From the NCBI GenBank assembly GCA_018268435.1, contig JAFDWP010000209.1, positions 1 to 41,275 of the forward strand: a stretch of 41,275 bases of DNA, in the 5' to 3' direction. This document shows positions 1 through 7,843 of this stretch, piece by piece. Numbering within the stretch: position 1 is the first letter of the stretch; each line of letters opens with the position of its first letter. This DNA comes from Actinomycetota bacterium. Lineage in GTDB: Bacteria; Actinomycetota; Actinomycetes; Actinomycetales; Microbacteriaceae. The translations under genes were made by a program, and so were the position numbers. The notes beneath the pieces are model-generated. The model made no database searches, was not told where the DNA came from, and saw nothing but the letters and a program-made list of their open reading frames with translations.

Positions 1-605
1 ACGAGCCGGCGGAGGTCGGACCCCGCCGGCACCGTGCCGACGAGATCGCGCGCGAGCACGACCTTGCCGTAGTGCGCGTCGGCGATCGCGGACAGCGCGG
101 CGCGCACCGACGCCTGGTAGCCCTGTGCGGTCTGCGCGCCCGGGCCGAGGGTGCCCGCCCAGTGCGGGCCGAGGGCGGTCGGGGCGGGATCCGGACCGGG
201 GGTCGCGCCCTCGGCGGAGGTCTCGGAGGGGGCGTCGAGGATCCGGGTGATCCAGGTGCGTCCGCCGTGCCGGCCGATCACCGTGCGCGGCACGATCAGC
301 ACGCTGTCGGCGGAGGACTCCTCGTCGAAGACCAGCGCCGCGAACGCCACGAGGCCGGTGCCGGGCAGCCGCACGGCGTCATCGACGTCCGCGGAGGAGC
401 AGATCTCCTCCCAGGCGCGGCTCAGCGCCGCATCGCGCGGCTCACCGCCGCGGGCGATGCGCACGATCCGTGCGGTCTCCGCTCCGACGCCGACGATCCC
501 GTCGCCGCGCCGGAGCCAGACCCGCGGATCGGCGGGATCCGCGTAGGCGAGCAGATCGTCGTCGAGATCGAACTCACGCGTCTGGACGACGAGGCCGGCA
601 CTCAC
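1..605 (-). CDS. menF: Isochorismate synthase (MenF/EntC family), N-terminal part
   Basis: Converts chorismate to isochorismate, the first step of menaquinone synthesis. The gene runs off the left edge, so only about 201 codons are visible. The start is GTG at 605, preceded by TAGGCT-N6, the leaderless promoter pattern seen repeatedly here. Residues 163-200 read as the beginning of the chorismate-binding domain, with KVVLAR at 181-186, whose lysine corresponds to the conserved catalytic lysine of this family. The first 160 residues are the less conserved N-terminal lobe. It lies divergent from the DUF402 gene and near menG and a polyprenyl synthase, which supports a menaquinone rather than siderophore role. 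The active-site C-terminal half is not in the window. Confidence 0.85.
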   Translation of the reverse strand, partial: MSAGLVVQTREFDLDDDLLAYADPADPRVWLRRGDGIVGVGAETARIVRIARGGEPRDAALSRAWEEICSSADVDDAVRLPGTGLVAFAALVFDEESSADSVLIVPRTVIGRHGGRTWITRILDAPSETSAEGATPGPDPAPTALGPHWAGTLGPGAQTAQGYQASVRAALSAIADAHYGKVVLARDLVGTVPAGSDLRRL

Positions 606-617
606 GGATCCAGCCTA
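606..617 (-). promoter_or_regulatory. Leaderless-type promoter of menF
   Basis: On the minus strand TAGGCT (617-612) is followed by exactly six bases (ggatcc) and then the GTG start. This spacing would place the first transcribed base at or next to the start codon. No clear -35 box. Confidence 0.6.
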
Positions 618-664
618 TTGCGTCCGTCGCCGACCCGGGTCCGGACGCCGTGCGGGCCCGGTCG

Positions 665-676
665 TAGAGTGGCTCC
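665..676 (+). promoter_or_regulatory. Leaderless-type promoter of the DUF402 gene
   Basis: TAGAGT (665-670), six bases, then GTG at 677. No Shine-Dalgarno sequence precedes the start, as expected for a leaderless mRNA. Confidence 0.6.
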
Positions 677-1252
677 GTGACCGCCGCGCGTCCTGCATCC
701 GGAACCGAGATCGTCTTCCAGTGGCGCAAGTGGGACGGATCCCCGCACTGGCGCCACGAGTGCGTGTACCTCGGCGCCGACGAGTGGGGCGACTGGGTGG
801 GCCAGCCGCAGGGCTGGCGGAGCGAGCGCCCCGGCCGCGCCTTCCGGGCCGCCGCGCCCAACGTGACCCTGGTGCCGGCGGGCGGAGACCACGCCCTCAC
901 CGTGAACCGGGACCACCCCGAGGGGATGCGGATCTACATCGATCTGGCCTGGGACCTGCGCGATGACCCCGCGGCGGTGTCGCAGCCGGGCGTTCCGCTG
1001 TTCACCGGGATCGACATGGACCTCGACGTCGTGCGCGTCGACGGCGAGCGGGGCACCTGCATCGACGACGAGGACGAGTGGGACGAGCACCGGCTGCAGT
1101 ACGGCTATCCGGCCGACGTGCAGCGGCATCTGGAAACGCTCGCCGCCGACCTCGCCGAGCAGGTGCGCGCCCAGCTGCCGCCGTTCGACGACGCCACCGC
1201 AGAGGTGTGGCTGGACCGGCTGGACGCCCTCGCCCTGCCCCCGCGCCCCTAG
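677..1252 (+). CDS. DUF402 domain protein
   Basis: A 191-residue cytoplasmic protein with the look of the DUF402 family (FomD/YgaC-like beta-barrel fold). Visible features are the aromatic N-terminal stretch FQWRKWDGSPHW (residues 14-25), a central IYIDLAWDL segment, and the acidic stretch FTGIDMDLDVVRVDG, where family members place metal-binding acidic residues. Some family members are phosphatases acting on nucleotides or phosphonate intermediates, but the substrate here cannot be read from sequence. It starts at GTG 677 with a leaderless promoter, stands divergent from menF, and is followed by a long inverted repeat. Family assignment is fairly secure, function is not. Confidence 0.75.
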   Translation: MTAARPASGTEIVFQWRKWDGSPHWRHECVYLGADEWGDWVGQPQGWRSERPGRAFRAAAPNVTLVPAGGDHALTVNRDHPEGMRIYIDLAWDLRDDPAAVSQPGVPLFTGIDMDLDVVRVDGERGTCIDDEDEWDEHRLQYGYPADVQRHLETLAADLAEQVRAQLPPFDDATAEVWLDRLDALALPPRP

Positions 1253-1260
1253 CACCCCTC

Positions 1261-1326
1261 CCACTTCCGGGTCGTCCCCCTGAGCGCGACCCAGGGACCG
1301 CGCTCAGGGGGACGACCCGGAGGTGG
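1261..1326. terminator. 27-bp inverted repeat, probable terminator
   Basis: Arms 1261-1287 and 1300-1326 pair over 27 bp with a single G:U wobble around a 12-nt loop. It lies 9 bp after the DUF402 stop codon and ends 8 bp before the menG -10 box. There is no T-tract, as is common in high-GC actinobacteria. The right arm overlaps the place where the menG -35 box would be. Confidence 0.6.
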
Positions 1327-1333
1327 GGCCGCG

Positions 1334-1345
1334 TAGGCTGGACCG
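1334..1345 (+). promoter_or_regulatory. Leaderless-type promoter of menG
   Basis: TAGGCT (1334-1339), six bases, then GTG at 1346. No ribosome binding site. Confidence 0.6.
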
Positions 1346-2083
1346 GTGACCCCGTCTGAGCCTCACCGCGCCGAGCCCAACCGCGCCGATCTCGGCAAGG
1401 ATCCGTCCCGCGTCAGCGGCATGTTCGATCAGGTCGCGGCCGGCTACGACCGCACCAACACCGTGATGACGGTGGGCAACGACGCGCTCTGGCGGGCGGC
1501 GACGACCCGCGCGGTCGCGCCGAAGCGGGGGGAGCGGATCCTCGACCTGGGCGCGGGCACCGCGTCGTCCTCGGCCTCGCTCGCCGGCAGCGGTGCCGAC
1601 GTGGTCGCCGCCGACTTCTCCCCGGGGATGCTCGCCGAGGGCAAGCGCCGGCACGGGCACCTCCCGAATCTCACCTTCGTCGAGGCCGACGCCACCGCCC
1701 TCCCGTTCGAGGACGACAGCTTCGACGCCGTGACCATGTCGTACAGCCTGCGCAACGTGCAGGATCCGAAGAAGGCCATCGCCGAGCTGTTCCGGGTGAC
1801 CAAGCCCGGCGGCCGGGTCGTGATCAACGAGTTCTCCACGCCGCCGGCGAAGCTCCTGCGCGGCTTCTACCGGGTCTACAACGCCCAGGTGCTGCCCCGG
1901 GTGGCCCGCATCGCCGGGACCAACGGGGACGCCTACGACTACCTCAACGAATCGATCAGGGACTGGCCCGATCAGCGCACGCTCGCGGCCTGGCTGCGCG
2001 AGGCGGGCTGGATCGACGTGGCCTGGCGCAACCTGTCGTTCGGCATCGTGGCGCTGCACCGCGCCCGCAAGCCGCGGGCCTGA
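1346..2083 (+). CDS. menG: Demethylmenaquinone methyltransferase (MenG/UbiE)
   Basis: S-adenosylmethionine-dependent C-methyltransferase for the last step of menaquinone synthesis. The 245-residue protein has the family opening KDPSRVSGMFDQVAAGYDRTN (residues 18-38), the SAM-binding glycine loop LDLGAGT (66-72), an acidic residue ending the next strand (VVAADFS), and the family signature MSYSLRNVQD near residue 130-140. Length is normal (about 230-250). It starts at GTG 1346 with a leaderless promoter. The polyprenyl synthase that would supply the quinone side chain follows 47 bp downstream with its own promoter, and menF lies just upstream on the other strand. Confidence 0.93.
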   Translation: MTPSEPHRAEPNRADLGKDPSRVSGMFDQVAAGYDRTNTVMTVGNDALWRAATTRAVAPKRGERILDLGAGTASSSASLAGSGADVVAADFSPGMLAEGKRRHGHLPNLTFVEADATALPFEDDSFDAVTMSYSLRNVQDPKKAIAELFRVTKPGGRVVINEFSTPPAKLLRGFYRVYNAQVLPRVARIAGTNGDAYDYLNESIRDWPDQRTLAAWLREAGWIDVAWRNLSFGIVALHRARKPRA

Positions 2084-2118
2084 GTCCCGGGGCGCGTCGA
2101 GCGGCCGGAGTTCGCAGG

Positions 2119-2130
2119 TAGGCTGGATCC
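2119..2130 (+). promoter_or_regulatory. Leaderless-type promoter of the polyprenyl synthase
   Basis: TAGGCT (2119-2124), six bases (ggatcc), then GTG at 2131. The 12-bp block is identical to the one in front of menF. Confidence 0.6.
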
Positions 2131-3192
2131 GTGACTTCGAGCTCCGCCGCCACGGGTTCGCGCCTCGCGAGCCGTCTCGGTTTCAGCGACCGCGTCTTCG
2201 TCGGTCCTGCCGCGCGCAAGCTCGCCCGTGAGATCGAGGCGGGGCTCGACCTCGTCGAAGCCGGGCTCGCCCAGGACCTGCGCGTCGCGGACTCGCTGGC
2301 CGACGCCACGAGCCGCTACCTGTACGACGCCGGCGGCAAGAGGGTGCGCCCGGTGCTCGCCCTGCTCACCGCACAGCTCGGCGGCGGCAACCTCCCCGCG
2401 GTGATCGACATCGCCAAGGCGCTCGAGCTCACCCACCTCGGCTCGCTCTACCACGACGACGTCATGGACGGCGCGGACCGTCGTCGCGGGGTGCCCGCGG
2501 CGCACGCCGTGTGGGGCAACAACGTCGCGATCCTCACCGGGGACATCCTCTTCTCCCGGGCGCTCAAGCTCATGAGCGGGCACGGCGACCGCGCGATCCG
2601 GCTGCAGGCCGACACCTTCGAGCGCCTCGTGCTCGGACAGATGCACGAGACCGTGGGCCCGGGGGAGGGCGACGACCCGATCGCGTTCTACATCCAGGTG
2701 CTCGCCGACAAGACCGGATCCCTCATCGCCGCCGCGACGCAGGCCGGTGCGATCTTCTCCGGCGCCCCCGCGGAGTACGAGGAGCCGCTGCGCGTGTACG
2801 GCGAGAAGGTCGGCGTCGCGTTCCAGCTGCTGGACGACGTGATCGACCTGTCCGCCAAGCCGGAGGACACCGGGAAGGTCCCGGGCACGGATCTGCGCGC
2901 CGGGGTGCCGACCATGCCCTCGCTGCTGCTCGGTGTCGAGACGGATCCGGCCTCGGTCGCGCTCGCCGCCGAGATCGACGCCGGTGTGCAGCGGATCGCC
3001 GCCGGCGAGGATCCCGCCATCCTCGACGACGCCCTCGCCCGCCTGCGCGACCACGACGTCACCCGCAAGACTCTCGACCTCGCCGGCACCTGGACCCGTG
3101 CCGCGATCGACGAGCTCGACGTGCTGCCCAAGGGGCCCGTGCGCGAGGCCCTCACCCGGTTCGCGCAGACGCTCGCGGACCGCAGCAGCTGA
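2131..3192 (+). CDS. Polyprenyl diphosphate synthase (menaquinone side chain)
   Basis: A 353-residue trans-prenyltransferase that condenses isopentenyl diphosphate with an allylic diphosphate. Diagnostic motifs are GGKRVRP (68-74), the first aspartate-rich motif DDVMD (109-113, DDxxD form) followed by RRRG, and the second aspartate-rich motif DDVID (235-239). Both bind Mg-diphosphate. The position directly after menG argues for the enzyme making the menaquinone tail (hepta- to nonaprenyl), rather than a carotenoid geranylgeranyl synthase. Product chain length is set by residues near the first motif and cannot be called with certainty. fprA follows 21 bp after the stop codon, so the two may be co-transcribed. 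Confidence 0.9.
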   Translation: MTSSSAATGSRLASRLGFSDRVFVGPAARKLAREIEAGLDLVEAGLAQDLRVADSLADATSRYLYDAGGKRVRPVLALLTAQLGGGNLPAVIDIAKALELTHLGSLYHDDVMDGADRRRGVPAAHAVWGNNVAILTGDILFSRALKLMSGHGDRAIRLQADTFERLVLGQMHETVGPGEGDDPIAFYIQVLADKTGSLIAAATQAGAIFSGAPAEYEEPLRVYGEKVGVAFQLLDDVIDLSAKPEDTGKVPGTDLRAGVPTMPSLLLGVETDPASVALAAEIDAGVQRIAAGEDPAILDDALARLRDHDVTRKTLDLAGTWTRAAIDELDVLPKGPVREALTRFAQTLADRSS

Positions 3193-3213
3193 CCGCTGCC
3201 GAAAGGAACCACC

Positions 3214-4587
3214 ATGACCAAGCTCAGGCTTGCCATCGTCGGCGCCGGCCCCGCCGGAATCTACGCCGCCGACCTCCTGCTGAAGGCGGAGCGTCGCTTC
3301 GACGTCTCGATCGACCTGTTCGAGCAGCTCCCTGCCCCGTACGGCCTGGTGCGCTACGGCGTCGCGCCCGACCACCCCCGCATCAAGGGCATCATCACGG
3401 CGCTGCGCGACGTGCTGGACCGCGGAGACATCCGGCTCTTCGGCAACGTCGAGTTCGGCGCCGACATCACGCTCGAAGACCTCAAGCGGCACTACAACGC
3501 GGTGATCTTCGCGACCGGGGCCCGCCGCGACACCGGCATGGACATCGCCGGCCTCGATGCGATCGGATCCTACGGCGCCGCGGACTACGTGAGCTGGTTC
3601 GACGGGCACCCCGACGTGCCCCGGGAGTGGCCGCTCGATGCCGCGAGCGTCGCGGTGATCGGCAACGGCAACGTCGCGCTCGACGTGTCGCGGATGCTGG
3701 CGAAGCACGCCGAGGATCTGCTCGTCACCGAGGTCCCCGCGAACGTGCACCAGGGAATGCAGAACAGCGCCGTCACCGACGTGCACGTGTTCGGCCGCCG
3801 TGGCCCCGCGCAGGTGAAGTTCACCCCCCTCGAGCTGCGTGAGCTGGGCGAGCTGCGCGATGTCGACATCGTCGTCTACGACGAGGACTTCGACTACGAC
3901 GACGCGTCCCGGGATGCGATCGCCAGCAACAAGCAGGTCATGGTCATCGACCGGGTGCTGCAGTCCTGGCGCAAGCGCGACTCCGTGAACAACGCCGGCG
4001 GCACCGCATCGCGTCGCCTGCACCTGCACTTCTGGGCCCGCCCGGTCGAGGTCCGCACCGATGACGAGGGTCGGGTCGCCGCACTCGTCTACGAGCGCAC
4101 CCAGCCCGACGGCACCGGGGGCGCGGTCGGCACGGGCGAGCTGCGCGAGGTGCCGATCCAGGCGCTGTACCGCGCGATCGGCTACTTCGGCTCGCCCCTT
4201 CCCGGGGTGCCGTTCGACAAGAAGCACGGCGTGATCCCGAACCGCGAGGGGCAGGTGCTCGCGAAGGACTCGAACCAGCGTGTGCCCGGCATCTACGCGA
4301 CCGGCTGGATCAAGCGCGGGCCCGTGGGCCTGATCGGGCACACCAAGTCCGACGCGATGGAGACCGTGCGCCACCTCATCAACGACCAGGGATCCTGGTG
4401 GCAGCCGGAGGATCCGTCCGAGGACGCGATCCCCGCCCTGCTCGCCGCGCGCGGCGTGCGCTGGACCGACCTGGACGGGTGGCACCGCCTGGATCAGCAC
4501 GAGATCGAGCTCGGGGCACCCGAGGAGCGTGCGCGCATCAAGGTGGTCCCGCGCGAGGACATGGTCCGCATCTCCCGCGGGGAGTGA
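3214..4587 (+). CDS. fprA: FprA-type ferredoxin/adrenodoxin-like NADP reductase
   Basis: A 457-residue FAD enzyme passing electrons between NADP(H) and ferredoxin. It has the FAD-binding GxGxxG (GAGPAG, 10-15), the family run APYGLVRYGVAPDHP (41-55), a second nucleotide-binding loop GNGNVA (150-155), and the conserved C-terminal segment YATGWIKRGPVGLIGHTKSDA. This is the adrenodoxin reductase-like architecture of mycobacterial FprA, not the plant-type FNR fold. An AAAGGA Shine-Dalgarno sequence precedes ATG 3214. It probably shares a transcript with the prenyl synthase and converges on a lipoprotein gene, with only 16 bp between the two stop codons. It may supply reduced ferredoxin for cytochrome P450s or iron-sulfur enzymes; no partner gene is present. 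Confidence 0.92.
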   Translation: MTKLRLAIVGAGPAGIYAADLLLKAERRFDVSIDLFEQLPAPYGLVRYGVAPDHPRIKGIITALRDVLDRGDIRLFGNVEFGADITLEDLKRHYNAVIFATGARRDTGMDIAGLDAIGSYGAADYVSWFDGHPDVPREWPLDAASVAVIGNGNVALDVSRMLAKHAEDLLVTEVPANVHQGMQNSAVTDVHVFGRRGPAQVKFTPLELRELGELRDVDIVVYDEDFDYDDASRDAIASNKQVMVIDRVLQSWRKRDSVNNAGGTASRRLHLHFWARPVEVRTDDEGRVAALVYERTQPDGTGGAVGTGELREVPIQALYRAIGYFGSPLPGVPFDKKHGVIPNREGQVLAKDSNQRVPGIYATGWIKRGPVGLIGHTKSDAMETVRHLINDQGSWWQPEDPSEDAIPALLAARGVRWTDLDGWHRLDQHEIELGAPEERARIKVVPREDMVRISRGE

Positions 4588-4603
4588 CGCCCCCGGCGGG
4601 CGC

Positions 4604-5044
4604 TCACTTCGTCGGGGTCACCTCGACCGTGAAGGCGACGTGCGCCCCGGAGACGCTGTTGTCGAGGGTGACCTTCGTGGTGCCCGTCGTGATCGGCGAG
4701 AGCCCGGGGTTGAACTGCGCGGAGCCGTCGTCCTTGCCGGGCGTGAAGGACACGATCGTCGGATCCTCGATGGTCGCCGTCCAGCTCTTGAAGTCGGTGG
4801 TGTCGCCGGTCAGCACGATCACGTTATCGAGCGGGACAGAGACCGTGGAGCCGTCCACGGTCTTCAGATCGGCCATGATCGGCGGGAGCTGCCGCGCGCC
4901 GGAGCCGGGGGTCCCGCCAGTCGTGGCGGGCGGTGTGGTCGCGGTGGTGCCGCCGGGCGCGGAGCAGGCCGCGAGGCCGAGCCCGGCGCCGAGGACGAGC
5001 ACGCCGGCCAGCACGGCGGTGGGGCGGGGCAGTCGGCGGGTCAT
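4604..5044 (-). CDS. Small secreted lipoprotein, unknown function
   Basis: A 146-residue protein with a lipoprotein signal peptide: two arginines, a hydrophobic core and the lipobox LAAC (residues 25-28), whose cysteine would be lipidated. A Thr/Pro/Gly-rich linker follows, then a beta-rich domain of about 90 residues (TVDGSTVSVPLDNVIVLTG to FTVEVTP). The ATG at 5044 is chosen because GAGGAGA precedes it at good distance and it begins the signal peptide; a longer reading frame to 5173 lacks both. The domain loosely recalls chagasin-like or Ig-like folds, but I do not claim a family. The -10 box TACGCT lies at 5076-5071. Confidence 0.8.
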   Translation of the reverse strand: MTRRLPRPTAVLAGVLVLGAGLGLAACSAPGGTTATTPPATTGGTPGSGARQLPPIMADLKTVDGSTVSVPLDNVIVLTGDTTDFKSWTATIEDPTIVSFTPGKDDGSAQFNPGLSPITTGTTKVTLDNSVSGAHVAFTVEVTPTK

Positions 5045-5070
5045 GGATTCTCCTCGTGCGCTCTGGCCCC

Positions 5071-5076
5071 AGCGTA
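5071..5076 (-). promoter_or_regulatory. Probable -10 box of the lipoprotein gene
   Basis: TACGCT read on the minus strand (5076-5071), 26 bases before the ATG, leaves a short leader containing the GGAG ribosome binding site. It lies back to back with the hydrolase promoter at 5149. Confidence 0.45.
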
Positions 5077-5148
5077 GGGGACGACGCGCACGCGCGGCAG
5101 GGGCGGTCCTCGTGCGGTCGCGGCACCGGGCGCGCGGCGCCGCGCCGA

Positions 5149-5160
5149 TACGCTGAAGGC
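5149..5160 (+). promoter_or_regulatory. Leaderless-type promoter of the alpha/beta hydrolase
   Basis: TACGCT (5149-5154), six bases, then ATG at 5161. No Shine-Dalgarno sequence. Confidence 0.6.
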
Positions 5161-6219
5161 ATGACCGTCGCATCCGAGCCGCAGGGATGGGCGCCGGATG
5201 TGCTCGGGGACGAGTTCATGCAGCTCACCCTGCCGCTGGGATCCGATGAGGAGGGCGAGCTCGTCGCGACCCTCGTGCGCGCGCTGCCGAGGATCGACCT
5301 CCGACGGCGCCTGTTCGGCGACCGCCGCGGACTCGCCGACGTCGACGTGCTGTACGTGCACGGCTGGTCGGACTACTTCTTCCAGAAGCGCCTCGCGCGG
5401 TTCTGGACTGGTCGCGGCGCGCGCTTCTTCGCGCTGGACCTGCGCAAGTACGGGCGCAGCCTGCGCCCGGGGCAGACCCCGGGGTACGTGTCCGACCTCG
5501 CGGAGTACGACGAGGACATCGCCGCCGCACTCGCCGCGATGCAGGCGGGCATGGCGCCCGCGAAGCCGCGGCGCCTGGTGCTGCTGGGCCACTCCACGGG
5601 CGGGCTGACGCTGAGCCTGTGGGCCGCGCGCAACCCCGGCATCGCGTCAGCGGTGATCCTGAACAGCCCGTGGCTGGAATTCCAGCTGTCCCGGTTCACG
5701 CGGGAGACGATCGCGCCGCTCGTGGGCATGCGGGCCAAGCGCCGGCCGCTCGAACGGGCGCCGCAGGTGGATCTCGGCTTCTACACCCGGGCGCAGAGCG
5801 CGGTCGCGGATCCCGAGGATCCGATGGAGGTGAACCTCGATTGGCGGCCCGAGCAGACCATGGCTGTGCATGCGGGCTGGCTGCACGCGGTCCTGGCCGG
5901 GCACGCGACCATCGCCGCCGGGATCCGGATCGCCGCCCCGGTGTGCGTCCTGCTCTCGGCGCACAGCGCCTATCCGACCTCGTGGTCGGACGAGCTGACC
6001 CGTGCAGACAGCGTGCTCGTCGTGGACGACATCGCGCGGGCGTCGCTGAAGCTCGGGCCCTCCATCACGATCGAGTGGATCGAGGGGGCGCTGCACGACG
6101 TCTTCCTGTCGCAGCACGATGCCCGCGAGACGGCCTACGCCCGCCTCGGGCACTGGGTCGACGGCTGGTCGGCGGCGGATGCCCTGGCACGGCGGCAGCC
6201 GGTCGTCGCGGCCGACTGA
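5161..6219 (+). CDS. Alpha/beta hydrolase (serine hydrolase, Hydrolase_4-like)
   Basis: A 352-residue cytoplasmic serine hydrolase. The oxyanion-hole strand is YVHGWSDY (65-72), the nucleophile elbow is GHSTGG (143-148, Ser145), and the histidine of the triad is probably H312 in EGALHDVF. The acidic partner cannot be fixed by eye. The spacing resembles monoglyceride-lipase or serine-aminopeptidase-S33 type hydrolases. There is no signal peptide or membrane segment. ATG 5161 is preferred over the longer upstream frame because of the leaderless promoter. It converges on the GntR gene with 6 bp between stop codons. The substrate is unknown. Confidence 0.83.
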   Translation: MTVASEPQGWAPDVLGDEFMQLTLPLGSDEEGELVATLVRALPRIDLRRRLFGDRRGLADVDVLYVHGWSDYFFQKRLARFWTGRGARFFALDLRKYGRSLRPGQTPGYVSDLAEYDEDIAAALAAMQAGMAPAKPRRLVLLGHSTGGLTLSLWAARNPGIASAVILNSPWLEFQLSRFTRETIAPLVGMRAKRRPLERAPQVDLGFYTRAQSAVADPEDPMEVNLDWRPEQTMAVHAGWLHAVLAGHATIAAGIRIAAPVCVLLSAHSAYPTSWSDELTRADSVLVVDDIARASLKLGPSITIEWIEGALHDVFLSQHDARETAYARLGHWVDGWSAADALARRQPVVAAD

Positions 6220-6225
6220 CCGAGC

Positions 6226-6879
6226 TCAGCCCACGAGGTGCATCGCTCGCACGAGCCGCTCCGCCGCGGGGCCGTCGCCCGCGAGGATCGCCGCGGCGAG
6301 GTCGGCATGGAGGGCGCGCATGTGCTCCGATTCGGCGTCGTCGGCCGTCCAGGAGCGGAGATTGCGCGTGAGCGGCATGCTGGTCTCGTCGAGCACCGCG
6401 GTGAAGATCGCGTTGTCGGTGCGGGTCGAGAGGAAGCGCAGGAGCTCACCGCGGCGTGCGGCGAGGACGGAGGGGTCGTCGCGGCCGTCGTCGAGCGCCC
6501 GGGCCAGCGCGGCCGCCTCCGTGCGCTCGGCCGCGGTCAGTCGGGGCACCGCGATCGCGGCGATGGCGCCGCCGAAGTATCCCGCGTACTCGAGGGTCTT
6601 CTCGGTGAGCCGCGGCGGCACGTCGGTGACCTCCGTGTACCGACTGGGATGCATCTCGACCAGGCCGACCCGTTCCAGACGCTGCAGGGCCTCCCGGATC
6701 GGCATCCGCGAGACGCCGAAATTCGCGGCGAGCTCCGCGTCCCTGATCCGGTGACCGGGCGGCAGCGTGCCGTCGATGATCGATGCGCCGACCCGCTGAT
6801 ACACCTCGTCGGCGAGCAGCCGTTTCGGTGCCCCCCGCAGTGCGCCGCCCACGCCGGATTGCGGACCGCGTCCGTCCAT
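6226..6879 (-). CDS. GntR-family transcriptional regulator (FCD-type)
   Basis: A DNA-binding regulator of about 217 residues. The N-terminal winged helix is typical of GntR: LLADEVYQRVGASIIDGTLPPGHRIRDAELAANFGVSRMPIREALQRLERVGLV. The C-terminal part is all-helical and alanine-rich, as in the ligand-binding FCD subgroup, which usually senses small carboxylates. The start is uncertain: ATG 6879 (used here), GTG 6882 or TTG 6891 are all possible, with GGGGGT just upstream. It ends 6 bp from the convergent hydrolase gene. The regulated genes are unknown; an inverted repeat over its own start region suggests autoregulation. Confidence 0.85.
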   Translation of the reverse strand: MDGRGPQSGVGGALRGAPKRLLADEVYQRVGASIIDGTLPPGHRIRDAELAANFGVSRMPIREALQRLERVGLVEMHPSRYTEVTDVPPRLTEKTLEYAGYFGGAIAAIAVPRLTAAERTEAAALARALDDGRDDPSVLAARRGELLRFLSTRTDNAIFTAVLDETSMPLTRNLRSWTADDAESEHMRALHADLAAAILAGDGPAAERLVRAMHLVG

Positions 6880-6880
6880 C

Positions 6881-6896
6881 ACTACCCCCAAGTAGT
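6881..6896. promoter_or_regulatory. Inverted repeat at the GntR gene start, possible operator
   Basis: ACTAC-N6-GTAGT lies directly upstream of the GntR ATG. A short palindrome in this position is where GntR proteins often bind to repress themselves. It is short, so it could be chance. Confidence 0.3.
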
Positions 6897-7003
6897 TCCC
6901 CAGAACAGCACTATCCCATCCGCGACGCGCAAACCCAAATATCGGTTCGGCGGCGTTCGGCGATCGTGCGATCGGCGACGCCCGGGGGCCGTTCCGCGCG
7001 GAC

Positions 7004-7492
7004 TCAGCGGAAGTTGATGAACTGCAGATCGAGATCCAGGTCGGATCCCTTGAGCAGCGCGATCACGGCCTGAAGGTCGTCACGGCTCTTGGACTGCACG
7101 CGCAGCTCGTCGCCCTGGATCTGCGACTTCACCGACTTCGGGCCCTCGTCGCGGATGATCTTGCCGATCTTCTTCGCGTTCTCCGAGCTGATGCCCTCCT
7201 TGAGTGTGGACTCCAGGCGGAACTCCTTGCCGCTGGCGGTGGGATCGCCGGAGTCGAGGCTCTTCAGCGAGATGCCGCGCTTGATGAGCTTCGACTGGAA
7301 CACGTCCAGCACCGCTCGCGCGCGCTCGTCCGAGTTCGCCAGGATCACGATCTTCTCGCCGCTCCACGCGATCGATGCACCGACCCCCTTGAAGTCGTAG
7401 CGCTGCTCGATCTCCTTGCGGGCCTGGTTGAGGGCGTTGTCGGCCTCCTGGCGGTCCACCTTGGAGACGATGTCGAATGAGCTGTCAGCCAT
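7004..7492 (-). CDS. YajQ-family nucleotide/RNA-binding protein
   Basis: A 162-residue protein of the YajQ/UPF0234 family. The opening [19 protein letters not shown], the central RYDFKG and the C-terminal [10 protein letters not shown] are family hallmarks. The fold is two ferredoxin-like domains; some members bind cyclic di-GMP, and the Bacillus and Escherichia members bind RNA or nucleotides. Length is normal (about 160). It begins at ATG 7492 behind a TACACT-N6 leaderless promoter. Neighbouring genes give no clue to a specific role. Confidence 0.92.
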   Translation of the reverse strand: MADSSFDIVSKVDRQEADNALNQARKEIEQRYDFKGVGASIAWSGEKIVILANSDERARAVLDVFQSKLIKRGISLKSLDSGDPTASGKEFRLESTLKEGISSENAKKIGKIIRDEGPKSVKSQIQGDELRVQSKSRDDLQAVIALLKGSDLDLDLQFINFR

Positions 7493-7504
7493 ACAGGCAG
7501 TGTA
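7493..7504 (-). promoter_or_regulatory. Leaderless-type promoter of the YajQ-family gene
   Basis: On the minus strand TACACT (7504-7499), six bases, then ATG at 7492. Confidence 0.6.
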
Positions 7505-7585
7505 TCGAGCGGTGCCGAGTGGGGCGGGGCGGCCCGGTCCGCGTCGGATGCCGCGCGCCCTCCCCGCGGGACGCGGGCACGATCG

Positions 7586-7597
7586 TACGCTCGGAGC
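7586..7597 (+). promoter_or_regulatory. Leaderless-type promoter of the 47-residue gene
   Basis: TACGCT (7586-7591), six bases, then ATG at 7598. Confidence 0.55.
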
Positions 7598-7741
7598 ATG
7601 GCTCGGATCGGCGGTCGCAACACGCCGTTGGCGTGGCTCTCCGGCGTGGTGTGCGCGGGCGTGATCGCCGGCCTCGTGTACCTCGCCGCGCCGATGGGCC
7701 CCGTGATGATGACCTACTTCGGCGACCTGTTCGGGCACTGA
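7598..7741 (+). CDS. 47-residue single-pass membrane peptide
   Basis: A short reading frame beginning [13 protein letters not shown] and ending YFGDLFGH, with one hydrophobic segment at about residues 12-31 ([19 protein letters not shown]) behind a positively charged N-terminus, as expected for an inner-membrane peptide. Its start sits exactly six bases behind TACGCT, the same arrangement as at clearly real genes nearby, which is the main argument that it is expressed. It faces away from the YajQ-family gene and precedes a four-helix membrane protein by 102 bp. I recognise no family. Confidence 0.6.
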   Translation: MARIGGRNTPLAWLSGVVCAGVIAGLVYLAAPMGPVMMTYFGDLFGH

Positions 7742-7806
7742 CCGGGATCCGGATCCGGCCTCGGACCTTTCCGGCACGCCTGCGCGGCGCTGTCGCGCGC
7801 CGGAGA

Positions 7807-7812
7807 TAGCCT
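7807..7812 (+). promoter_or_regulatory. Probable -10 box of the Ala-rich membrane protein gene
   Basis: TAGCCT lies 31 bases before the ATG at 7844. The short leader it implies contains GGAGGA just ahead of the start, so this gene has a normal ribosome binding site rather than a leaderless start. Confidence 0.45.
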
Positions 7813-7843
7813 CGGAGCACCGCATCCCTATGGAGGAGCCCCC

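Noticed and set aside
1972..4500. 842-codon open frame on the minus strand across menG, the prenyl synthase and fprA
   Set aside because: It is antisense to three well-recognised genes, its composition is the Arg/His/Gly/Val-rich pattern of a shadow frame in high-GC DNA, and it has no recognisable domain.
4588..4603. Bidirectional terminator in the 16-bp fprA-lipoprotein gap
   Set aside because: Only a 5-bp CGCCC/GGGCG stem is possible, too short to claim.
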